From NCBI GenBank assembly GCA_027349605.1, contig DAIEMM010000385.1:1-5355 (forward strand): a DNA stretch of 5,355 bases. The letters are read 5' to 3'. The translations under genes and the position numbers were made by a program. The notes beneath the pieces are model-generated. The model was not told where the DNA came from. It ran no database searches and saw only the letters and a program-made list of their open reading frames with translations. The number at the start of each line of letters is the position of its first letter. The stretch's first letter is position 1. The DNA is from Anaeromyxobacteraceae bacterium (GTDB lineage: Bacteria > Myxococcota > Myxococcia > Myxococcales > Anaeromyxobacteraceae). Positions 1 through 5,355 of this stretch are shown here, piece after piece.

Positions 1-293
1 TAGGAGGTGATGGAGGCGCCGATGCGCGGGATGACCACGTCGACCGGGCCCACCTCCTCGCCGCGGTAGAACATCGCCGGCCGGTCGCGGGCCAGCACCA
101 TGTTGCAGTGGAGCGTGTCGAGGACCCGGGCGCGGTGCCCGAGGGCGCGGATCGCCTCGACCAGGCGCCGGGTGGAGTGGAGCCGGGGGTTGCGGGAGAG
201 GATGGCCACCGTGAGCCGTCCACCGGCGGGCGCCGGAGCGCGCCCGCGCCGTGGCGCCTTCTTCGCGGCGCGCCCGGATCCGTCCTTCGCCAT
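1..293 (-). CDS. rimK: RimK-like ribosomal protein S6 glutamate ligase (ATP-grasp), N-terminal part only
   Basis: The gene reads leftward from an ATG at 293-291 and leaves the window at base 1 after 97 complete codons. From residue 27 the translation follows the N-terminal domain of E. coli RimK closely: LTVAILSRN matches KIAILSRD, GHRARVLDTLHCNM matches GHLVEILDPLSCYM, and VDVVIPRIGASITS matches FDAVIPRIGTAITF. RimK uses ATP to add glutamate residues to the C-terminus of ribosomal protein S6 in the cytoplasm. Only the pre-ATP-grasp domain is visible; the catalytic ATP-grasp region lies outside, so activity cannot be judged. The first 26 residues are an additional Ala/Pro/Lys/Arg-rich tail absent from E. 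coli RimK. An alternative GTG start at 209-207 (residue 29), with a GGTGG stretch upstream, would give a length closer to the family. The gene is divergent from ileS. Related ligases (LysX- or CofF-like) are possible but the match to RimK is better. Confidence 0.9.
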   Translation of the reverse strand, partial: MAKDGSGRAAKKAPRRGRAPAPAGGRLTVAILSRNPRLHSTRRLVEAIRALGHRARVLDTLHCNMVLARDRPAMFYRGEEVGPVDVVIPRIGASITS

Positions 294-303
294 GGTCGCG
301 GCG

Positions 304-332
304 AGCCTACGACGCGATCCCGGGGGTCGCAA
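304..332 (-). promoter_or_regulatory. Weak putative promoter for rimK
   Basis: On the minus strand TTGCGA (332-327, four of six bases of TTGACA) and TAGGCT (309-304, three of six of TATAAT) are separated by 17 bases. Transcription would begin around 297, only a few bases before the ATG at 293. That would make the message nearly leaderless, or fit translation from the internal GTG at 209. The match is poor and the call is tentative. Confidence 0.25.
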
Positions 333-351
333 GCCGGCGCGGATCGCTTCG

Positions 352-380
352 TTGATCGGGGGGGTCCTCGCTGGTAGAAC
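352..380 (+). promoter_or_regulatory. Putative sigma70-type promoter for the ileS-lspA-lgt cluster
   Basis: A TTGATC at 352-357 (four of six bases of TTGACA) is followed after exactly 17 bases by TAGAAC at 375-380 (four of six of TATAAT). This puts the transcript start near 387, about 28 bases before the ileS GTG. The position upstream of the first gene of a tight cluster supports the call. High-GC genomes give chance matches and no transcript data are available. Confidence 0.45.
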
Positions 381-401
381 CCTCGATCCCCCCGAGAAAA
401 G

Positions 402-408
402 AGAAGAG
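402..408 (+). promoter_or_regulatory. Likely ribosome binding site of ileS
   Basis: AGAAGAG ends six bases before the GTG at 415, in a purine-rich stretch running from 394 to 409. It is a weak but correctly spaced Shine-Dalgarno sequence and supports the GTG over the upstream in-frame starts, the earliest of which (near 100) would overlap rimK. Confidence 0.4.
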
Positions 409-414
409 ACCGGC

Positions 415-3255
415 GTGGACTACAAGGACACCGTCAACCTCCCGAAGACCGACTTCCCGATGAAGGCCAACCTGCCGCAGCGGGAGCCGGAGATCCTGAA
501 GGAGTGGGAGGCCGGGAGGACCTTCGAGAACCTGGTGGCGGGGAACGTGGCCCGGGGCGGCAAGCGCTTCGTCCTCCACGACGGGCCGCCGTACGCGAAT
601 GGCCACATCCACATCGGCCACGCCCTCAACAAGATCCTGAAGGACCTGATCGTCAAGTACCGCAACATGGCCGGCGACGTGTCCGACTACCAGCCCGGGT
701 GGGACTGCCACGGCCTGCCCATCGAGCGAAAGGTCGACGAGGAGCTGGGCTCGAGGAAGCGGGACATGGACCGCCCGGCCGTGATCGCCGCCGCCCGCGC
801 CTACGCCGGCAAGTGGATCGACAGGCAGCGCGAGGAGTTCAAGCGGCTCGGCGTCTTCGGACGATGGGACACCCCCTACGCCACGATGGACCGGCGCTTC
901 GAGGCGGACACCGTGCGCGCGCTGGCCAGCGTGGCCGAGCGGGGCTACCTCACCCGCGGGAAGAAGCCGGTCTACTGGTGCGTCACCGATCGCACCGCGC
1001 TCGCCGAGGCCGAGGTCGAGTACGAGGACCACACCTCGCCCTCCATCCACGTGGCCTTCGACGTGGTGGGCGACCTCCCGGCCCCGGCGCTGGCCGGCCG
1101 TGCGGCGCGGCTCGTCATCTGGACCACCACGCCCTGGACGCTCCCGGCCAACCTGGCGGTGGCGGCCCACCCCGACTTCCTCTACGTGGCCTACGACCTG
1201 GGCGGAACGGTGGTCGTCGTCGCGAAGGACCTGCTCGCGGCCTTCCTCGCCGCGGTGGCTCCCGGGGAGCTCGTGGACGGGGCGGCCCCGCCCGCCCACT
1301 CGCCGCAGGCCCACGAGGCTGCCACCGGAGGCGCCGGCGTGCCCGTGCCGGCGCTTCGCGACCCGGCCCGCATCCTCGCCACCCTGGAGGGCAGGCAGCT
1401 CGAGGGGGTGAGGTACCTCCACCCGTTCATGGGGCGCGAGTCGCAGGTGGTGCTGGGCGACCACGTGACGCTCGAGGCCGGCACCGGGCTCGTGCACACC
1501 GCCCCCGGCCACGGCCAGGAGGACTACGAGGTCGGGGTGAGGTACGGCCTCGAGATCCTGAACCCGGTCGACGGCGCGGGCCGGTTCACCGACGCGGCCG
1601 GGAAGTACGCCGGCAAGGAGATCTTCGCCGCCAACGCCGAGATCGTGGCCGACCTGCACGCCTCCGGGCACCTGCTCTCCGACCCCAAGGCCTCGCTCCG
1701 CCACAGCTACCCGCACTGCTGGCGCTGCCACCGCCCGGTCGTGTTCCGGGCCACCGACCAGTGGTTTCTCTCGCTCGAGCACGACGGCCTGCGGGCCCGC
1801 ACGCTCGCCGAGATCGACCGGGTGCAGTGGATCCCGCGCTGGGGGCGGGACCGCATCTACAACATGATCGAGAACCGCCCGGACTGGTGCCTGTCGCGCC
1901 AGCGCACCTGGGGCGTGCCCATCACGGTCTTCTACTGCGAGAAGTGCAACGAGCCGCTGGTCTCCCCGGCGCTCATGCGGCGCGTGGCCGACGAGTTCGA
2001 GCGGGAGGGCATCGAGGCCTGGTACCTGCACGCTCCGTCTCACTTCACCAAGGGAGAGAAGTGCGGGTCCTGCGGCGGCGTCGAGTTCCGGCGCGAGCAG
2101 GACATCCTCGACGTCTGGTGGGACTCGGGCGTCTCCTGGGCGGCGGTGGCCGAGCACGGCCGCAACAGCGAGTTCCCGGTCAGCCTCTACCTGGAGGGCT
2201 CCGACCAGCACCGCGGCTGGTTCCACTCGTCCCTGCTCACCTCCATGGCCATCCGCGGCATCGCCCCCTACAAGGCGGTCCTCACCCACGGCTTCGTCCT
2301 CGACGGGCAGGGGAGGGCCATGTCGAAGAGCGTGGGCAACGTGGTGGCGCCGGAGGAGATCATCAAGAAGTACGGCGCCGACGTGCTGCGCCTCTGGGTG
2401 GCGGCCTCCGACTACCGCGACGACGTGCGGGTCTCCGGCCAGATCCTCGACGGGCTGGCCGAGGGCTACCGCAAGATCCGCAACACCGTCCGCTGGGCGC
2501 TCGGGAACCTGGCCGGCTTCGACCCGGAGAAGGACGCGGTCCCGGTGGAGGAGATGGAGCCCTTCGACCGCTGGGCGTACGCCCGCATGGTGGAGTGGCA
2601 GGACACGGTCGCCCGGGCCTACGCCGACTACGAGTTCCACGTGGCCTACCACGCCACCATGGAGTTCGTGTCGGTGACCCTCTCCTCGGTCTACTTCGAC
2701 GTGGTGAAGGACCGGCTCTACACGGCGCGGACCGGCGGCAAGCCGCGCCGCAGCGCCCAGACGCTGCTCCACATGGTGGCCCAGGACCTGCTCCGCATGC
2801 TGGCCCCGGTGCTCTCCTTCACGGCCCACGAGGCCTGGAAGTACCTCCCCGGCAAGCCTGCCGGCTCGGTCTTCGAAGCCGGCTTCCCGAGGCGGCCGCC
2901 CCCCGCCGACGCGGCCGCGCTCACCGACCGCTACGGCAAGCTGCTCGCGGTGCGGGCCGAGGCCATGAAGGCGCTCGAGCTGGCCCGCAAGGACAAGCTC
3001 ATCGGATCGGGGCTCGAGGCCCAGGTGACCATCACCGCCGAGGGCGAGACGCTCGCGCTCCTGCGGGACGCCGCGGCCGAGCTGCCCTTCCTCCTCATCG
3101 TCTCCAAGGTGCTCCTCGCGTCCGGTCCACTGGGGGTGAAGGTGGAGCGGGCCCCGGGCGAGAAGTGCGAGCGCTGCTGGGTCTTCGCCGAGGACCGCGG
3201 CCAGGACCCGGCCCACCCCGGCCTCTGCGCCAAGTGCACGGCGGCGCTGGCATGA
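415..3255 (+). CDS. ileS: Isoleucyl-tRNA synthetase (IleRS, class I)
   Basis: The product attaches isoleucine to tRNA-Ile in the cytoplasm. I take the GTG at 415 (946 aa, close to E. coli's 938) because VDYKDTVNLPKTDFPM lines up with the E. coli N-terminus (SDYKSTLNLPETGFPM); the open frame extends upstream to about 100, but that part overlaps rimK and has no counterpart. Visible features in order: HIGH at 66-69 in PPYANGHIHIGH; CP1 editing domain with the threonine-rich WTTTPWTLPAN (236-246) and GTGLVHTAPGHGQEDY (356-371), including the editing aspartate D370; tRNA synthetase core SRQRTWGVP (494-502) and DVWWDSG (566-572); a CxxC pair at C508/C511 and another at C550/C553; GSDQHRGWFHSS (595-606); the KMSKS-type loop as AMSKS (635-639); anticodon-binding helical domain about 700-840; C-terminal zinc site C918, C921, C938, C941. 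It is the IleS1-like form with the C-terminal zinc finger. A low-complexity insert lies at about 289-318. It overlaps lspA by four bases. Confidence 0.98.
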   Translation: MDYKDTVNLPKTDFPMKANLPQREPEILKEWEAGRTFENLVAGNVARGGKRFVLHDGPPYANGHIHIGHALNKILKDLIVKYRNMAGDVSDYQPGWDCHGLPIERKVDEELGSRKRDMDRPAVIAAARAYAGKWIDRQREEFKRLGVFGRWDTPYATMDRRFEADTVRALASVAERGYLTRGKKPVYWCVTDRTALAEAEVEYEDHTSPSIHVAFDVVGDLPAPALAGRAARLVIWTTTPWTLPANLAVAAHPDFLYVAYDLGGTVVVVAKDLLAAFLAAVAPGELVDGAAPPAHSPQAHEAATGGAGVPVPALRDPARILATLEGRQLEGVRYLHPFMGRESQVVLGDHVTLEAGTGLVHTAPGHGQEDYEVGVRYGLEILNPVDGAGRFTDAAGKYAGKEIFAANAEIVADLHASGHLLSDPKASLRHSYPHCWRCHRPVVFRATDQWFLSLEHDGLRARTLAEIDRVQWIPRWGRDRIYNMIENRPDWCLSRQRTWGVPITVFYCEKCNEPLVSPALMRRVADEFEREGIEAWYLHAPSHFTKGEKCGSCGGVEFRREQDILDVWWDSGVSWAAVAEHGRNSEFPVSLYLEGSDQHRGWFHSSLLTSMAIRGIAPYKAVLTHGFVLDGQGRAMSKSVGNVVAPEEIIKKYGADVLRLWVAASDYRDDVRVSGQILDGLAEGYRKIRNTVRWALGNLAGFDPEKDAVPVEEMEPFDRWAYARMVEWQDTVARAYADYEFHVAYHATMEFVSVTLSSVYFDVVKDRLYTARTGGKPRRSAQTLLHMVAQDLLRMLAPVLSFTAHEAWKYLPGKPAGSVFEAGFPRRPPPADAAALTDRYGKLLAVRAEAMKALELARKDKLIGSGLEAQVTITAEGETLALLRDAAAELPFLLIVSKVLLASGPLGVKVERAPGEKCERCWVFAEDRGQDPAHPGLCAKCTAALA

Positions 3256-3863
3256 GGAGAGGTCCCTCCAAGTGGGCGCTGCTCGCCGTCATCTTCGTGG
3301 TGATGGTGGCCGGCGACCAGTGGTCCAAGTTCCTGGCCGTCGACCGGCTCACCTGGGCCTTCCCGCGGGTGGGGGCCACCGGCACGGCGGCCAAGGTCGA
3401 GGCCTTCTACGAGATGAAGCACCTCGAGGCCATGGCCCGCCCGTCCCACGTGGTCTGGGGCCCCATGTGGCGGATGACCTACGCCGAGAACCCGGGCGCG
3501 GCATGGGGCATGCTGCGCGACCTGCCGCCCGGCTTCCGCCACGGCTTCTTCGTGGTCATGACCTTCGGCGCGCTCGGCTTCATCCTCTGGTACTTCCGCA
3601 AGCTCCGCGAGGACCAGCGCTGGATGCAGGTGGCGCTCTCCTTCGTCTTCTCCGGCGCGGTCGGGAACCTGATCGACCGGCTGGCGCGCAGCTACGTGAT
3701 CGACTTCGTGCAGTGGCACTGGTGGAAGCGGCCGGACCTCTACTGGCCCATCTTCAACCTGGCCGATTCCCTCATCGTCGTCGGTGTCGCCATGATCCTG
3801 CTCGCCCCCGGGGAGAAGCGCGCGCCGGGGAAGAAGGACGGGGCGGCGGGGGTTCACGCCTAG
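3252..3863 (+). CDS. lspA: Lipoprotein signal peptidase (signal peptidase II)
   Basis: LspA is the inner-membrane aspartic protease that removes the signal peptide from diacylglyceryl-modified prolipoproteins. The 203-residue product has four membrane segments at roughly 7-26, 95-115, 124-144 and 167-185. Family motifs are intact: GDQWSK with D22 in segment 1, AENPGAAWG with N80, GAVGNLIDR (135-143), VIDF with the first catalytic aspartate D151, and FNLADS with the second, D172. These correspond to D124 and D143 of the Pseudomonas aeruginosa enzyme. The distance from D22 to N80 is 58 residues, against 31 in that enzyme, so the first periplasmic loop is enlarged. The tail is cytoplasmic and rich in Lys, Gly and Ala. 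The ATG overlaps the ileS stop as ATGA with no clear Shine-Dalgarno sequence, so translation is probably coupled to ileS. The reading frame stays open far upstream inside ileS, but homology begins here. Confidence 0.97.
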   Translation: MRRGPSKWALLAVIFVVMVAGDQWSKFLAVDRLTWAFPRVGATGTAAKVEAFYEMKHLEAMARPSHVVWGPMWRMTYAENPGAAWGMLRDLPPGFRHGFFVVMTFGALGFILWYFRKLREDQRWMQVALSFVFSGAVGNLIDRLARSYVIDFVQWHWWKRPDLYWPIFNLADSLIVVGVAMILLAPGEKRAPGKKDGAAGVHA

Positions 3864-4943
3864 ATGCTACCCATCCTCTTCCAGATCGTGGTCTCCCCGG
3901 GGTGGACCTGGGTGCTGGCGGTGGGAATCGCCGTCGTCGTGGTCGGGACCCGCGCCCTCTCCTTCCGGAAGCACGGCGCCAGGGACGGCAAGAAGCCGTC
4001 CTGGGGCGAGGCGCTCTGGGCCGACAAGGCCACCGTGGGCGTGCTCCTCGTGGCCTTCCTGGCCGCCTGGCGGACCGGCGTCCTCGAGGAGACCATCCGC
4101 CTCCCGCTCCACACCTACGGCGTCATGATGGCGACGGCCTTCGTGGCCGCCATCTGGCTGGCCCAGAAGGAGGCGGCCCGGCAGGGGCAGGACCCGCAGC
4201 TGGTGGGCGACCTCTCCTTCTGGATCCTGGTCTCCTCGCTGGTGGGCGCGCGGGTGATGTTCATCCTCGTGAACTGGGGCGACTACTTCGGCGCGAACGC
4301 GTTCGTGACCACCCGCTTCGGGCGCATCCCGCGCTTCTTCGCGCTCTGGGAGGGCGGGATGGTCTTCTACGGCGGGTTCATCGCGGCCGCGCTGGCGGCC
4401 GCCCTGTACCTGCGCGTGAAGAAGATGCCGTTCCTCCCCTGGGCCGACACCCTCATCCCCTCGGTGGCCTTCGGCCAGTTCCTCGGGCGCGTCGGGTGCT
4501 TCTCGGCCGGCTGCTGCTGGGGCCGGGCCTGCGACCCGGCGCTCCCCTGGGCGGCGCACTTCCCCCCGCAGTCGCTGGCCTTCCAGTCGATGGCGGCGCG
4601 GGTCAACGCGGCCCTGTTCATCGAGCCCGACCACCTGCACACGCTTCCCATCCACCCGGTGCAGCTCTACGAGTCGCTGGGGGAGCTGCTCCTCTTCGCC
4701 TTTCTGGCCCTCTGGCTCCGGCCCCGCAAGCGCTTCACCGGCCAGGTGATGGCCACCTGGCTCATGCTCTACGCGGTCCTCCGCACCGTCACCGAGACCT
4801 TCCGCGGCGACGTGGAGCGCGGGATGTACCTCGGGCTCGGAACCGGCCAGTGGACCTCGATCGGCATCTTCGCGACCGGCATCGCCATCTGGGTGGTGGG
4901 GAGCCGGGCCACGAGGAAGGCCGTGGCGGCGCTGGCCGTCTAG
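3864..4943 (+). CDS. lgt: Prolipoprotein diacylglyceryl transferase, variant with cysteine-rich signature
   Basis: Lgt transfers diacylglycerol from phosphatidylglycerol to the lipobox cysteine of prolipoproteins, the step before LspA. The 359-residue product is a multi-pass membrane protein with roughly nine hydrophobic segments. Landmarks: HTYGVM with Y85 (E. coli Y26); WEGGMVFYGG with Y169 where E. coli has H103; the signature region GRVGCFSAGCCWGRAC (208-223); HPVQLYE with H264 (E. coli H196); and LRTVTETFR with R307 and E311 (E. coli R239 and E243). In the signature, R209 and G220 are kept, but C212 and C217 stand at the positions of E. coli N146 and E151. The start MLPILFQI looks like a normal Lgt start, but about 65-70 residues with two extra hydrophobic segments (about 13-31 and 57-74) separate it from the Y85 region. 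The ATG directly follows the lspA stop in the same frame, without a good Shine-Dalgarno sequence. Membership of the Lgt family is secure; the activity is inferred. Confidence 0.92.
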   Translation: MLPILFQIVVSPGWTWVLAVGIAVVVVGTRALSFRKHGARDGKKPSWGEALWADKATVGVLLVAFLAAWRTGVLEETIRLPLHTYGVMMATAFVAAIWLAQKEAARQGQDPQLVGDLSFWILVSSLVGARVMFILVNWGDYFGANAFVTTRFGRIPRFFALWEGGMVFYGGFIAAALAAALYLRVKKMPFLPWADTLIPSVAFGQFLGRVGCFSAGCCWGRACDPALPWAAHFPPQSLAFQSMAARVNAALFIEPDHLHTLPIHPVQLYESLGELLLFAFLALWLRPRKRFTGQVMATWLMLYAVLRTVTETFRGDVERGMYLGLGTGQWTSIGIFATGIAIWVVGSRATRKAVAALAV

Positions 4944-4959
4944 GGTCTAGACTCCGGGG

Positions 4960-5355
4960 GTGGCGCTGCCCCCCAAGAAGCCCGGCGCGCCCCGCATCGG
5001 CGGGGCGCCGGGGAACGTCCCGCCCGAGTGGGAGAGCGGGAAGGAGCGCCTCGCCAACGAGCAGCTGGCCGACGTGCTCGGCTCCCTCGAGGAGGAGCTC
5101 GAGGAGATCAAGGTGAAGTACGAGATGTACTTCATCGGCGCCGAGCGCATGGAGCCCTCCCGGCGGCGCGAAGACCTGAAGCGCAACATCGCGCGGCTCA
5201 AGAACGCCTTCACCCGCAACGCCGGCATCCGCTTCCGCATCCAGGCCCTTCACGCGCGGTACCTGTCCTACGAGCGGCTCTGGCTGCGCTCGGCGCGGGA
5301 GAAGGAGTCCGGCACCTACCGGCGCGACGTGCTCAAGGCCCGCAAGAAGGCGGCC
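4960..5355 (+). CDS. Conserved-looking protein of unknown function, 3' end outside the window
   Basis: A GTG at 4960 opens a frame that is still open after 132 codons at the right edge. An in-frame TAG at 4948-4950 makes this GTG the most upstream possible start; there is no strong Shine-Dalgarno sequence. Residues 1-24 are rich in Pro and Gly. Residues 28-58 form an acidic, probably helical or coiled-coil segment with LEEELEEIKVKYEMYF. Residues 66-132 are strongly basic, with many Arg and Lys and a regular scatter of aromatics (FRIQALHARYLSYERLWLR, 92-110), then ESGTYRRD. No signal peptide or membrane segment is visible, so it is probably cytoplasmic. The pattern resembles what I remember of the myxobacterial MXAN_5187 C-terminal domain family, whose function I do not know; that link is from memory and unchecked. 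The codon use matches lgt, 16 bases upstream, and no terminator lies between them, so co-transcription is likely. Confidence 0.75.
   Translation, partial: MALPPKKPGAPRIGGAPGNVPPEWESGKERLANEQLADVLGSLEEELEEIKVKYEMYFIGAERMEPSRRREDLKRNIARLKNAFTRNAGIRFRIQALHARYLSYERLWLRSAREKESGTYRRDVLKARKKAA

Larger units (their letters stand above)
294..414. other. Divergent intergenic spacer between rimK and ileS
   Basis: This 121-base gap is the only non-coding stretch of any size in the window. It separates two genes read in opposite directions and so should hold both promoters. Candidate -35/-10 pairs are listed separately for each strand. It also holds a run of seven G (358-364) and a run of six C (388-393), and a short possible hairpin, CTCG (382-385) with CGAG (393-396). 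The purine-rich stretch 394-409 leads into the ileS start. I see no T-box leader, riboswitch or transcription attenuator; the space between the predicted transcript start and the ileS start codon is too short for one. Confidence 0.7.

Noticed and set aside
358..393. Run of seven G and run of six C as a possible hairpin in the divergent spacer
   Set aside because: The paired part is six G-C pairs with a loop of over 20 bases and no T-run. It overlaps the predicted promoter and is more likely chance in high-GC DNA.
100..414. In-frame extension of ileS by 105 codons to an upstream ATG
   Set aside because: It would overlap rimK on the other strand and the divergent promoter region, has no counterpart in IleRS, and the family N-terminus begins at 415.
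307..3216. A 969-codon open frame on the minus strand opposite ileS
   Set aside because: It is antisense to a certain gene, its product is a His/Val/Gly/Arg/Pro-rich sequence with no recognisable domain, and such frames are expected in DNA of this GC content, where stop codons are rare off-frame.
504..3251. The lspA reading frame stays open through most of ileS, suggesting a giant N-terminal extension
   Set aside because: The upstream translation is Arg/Gly/Pro-rich off-frame noise of ileS. The LspA family match and the ATGA overlap place the start at 3252.
4938..4952. Repeated GTCTAG and a GTCTAGAC palindrome at the lgt end
   Set aside because: The palindrome is only eight bases and includes stop-codon sequence. 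It is too short to form a terminator and nothing supports an operator.
3272..5116. A 614-codon plus-strand frame spanning lspA and lgt
   Set aside because: It is an off-frame shadow across two well-supported genes, with Arg/Gly/Pro-rich low-complexity translation.
4789..5253. Two minus-strand open frames opposite the 3' end of lgt and the last gene
   Set aside because: They overlap each other and two plus-strand genes, and neither translation shows a recognisable domain. The plus-strand frame there fits better, given its spacing after lgt and its family-like pattern.

Overview
The window is about 70% GC with strongly G/C-ending codons. It reads as a stretch of ordinary chromosomal housekeeping DNA from a myxobacterium (Myxococcota), probably an Anaeromyxobacter-like organism. 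That placement rests on base composition, the style of the proteins, and the character of the last gene, which resembles a family I associate with myxobacteria. No search was run, so the genus is an inference.

Layout. Bases 1-293 (minus strand) hold the 5' part of a rimK-like gene, the ATP-grasp ligase that adds glutamates to ribosomal protein S6; it leaves the window on the left. Bases 294-414 are a 121-base divergent spacer with plausible sigma70-type promoters on both strands. A tight plus-strand cluster follows. ileS (415-3255) encodes a complete isoleucyl-tRNA synthetase. lspA (3252-3863) encodes the lipoprotein signal peptidase and overlaps ileS by four bases (ATGA). lgt (3864-4943) encodes a prolipoprotein diacylglyceryl transferase and begins on the base after the lspA stop, in the same frame. 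After 16 bases, a 3'-truncated gene of unknown function (4960 to the right edge) encodes a charged, helical protein.

How the genes work together. ileS supplies charged tRNA-Ile for translation. lspA and lgt encode consecutive steps of lipoprotein maturation in the inner membrane: Lgt puts diacylglycerol on the lipobox cysteine, then LspA cleaves the signal peptide before that cysteine. The ileS-lspA pairing is widespread in bacteria; having lgt next in the same tight cluster puts both steps under probable joint transcription and translational coupling. I see no terminator between 415 and the right edge, so the last gene is probably co-transcribed.

Points worth a second look are variations inside known proteins, not a new system. 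Lgt has an additional N-terminal membrane hairpin and a cysteine-rich version of the signature motif that replaces residues important in E. coli Lgt. LspA has an enlarged first periplasmic loop. IleRS has AMSKS instead of KMSKS and a low-complexity insert in its editing domain. The downstream gene has no function I can assign. I see no RNA genes, mobile elements, CRISPR arrays or sizeable repeats.
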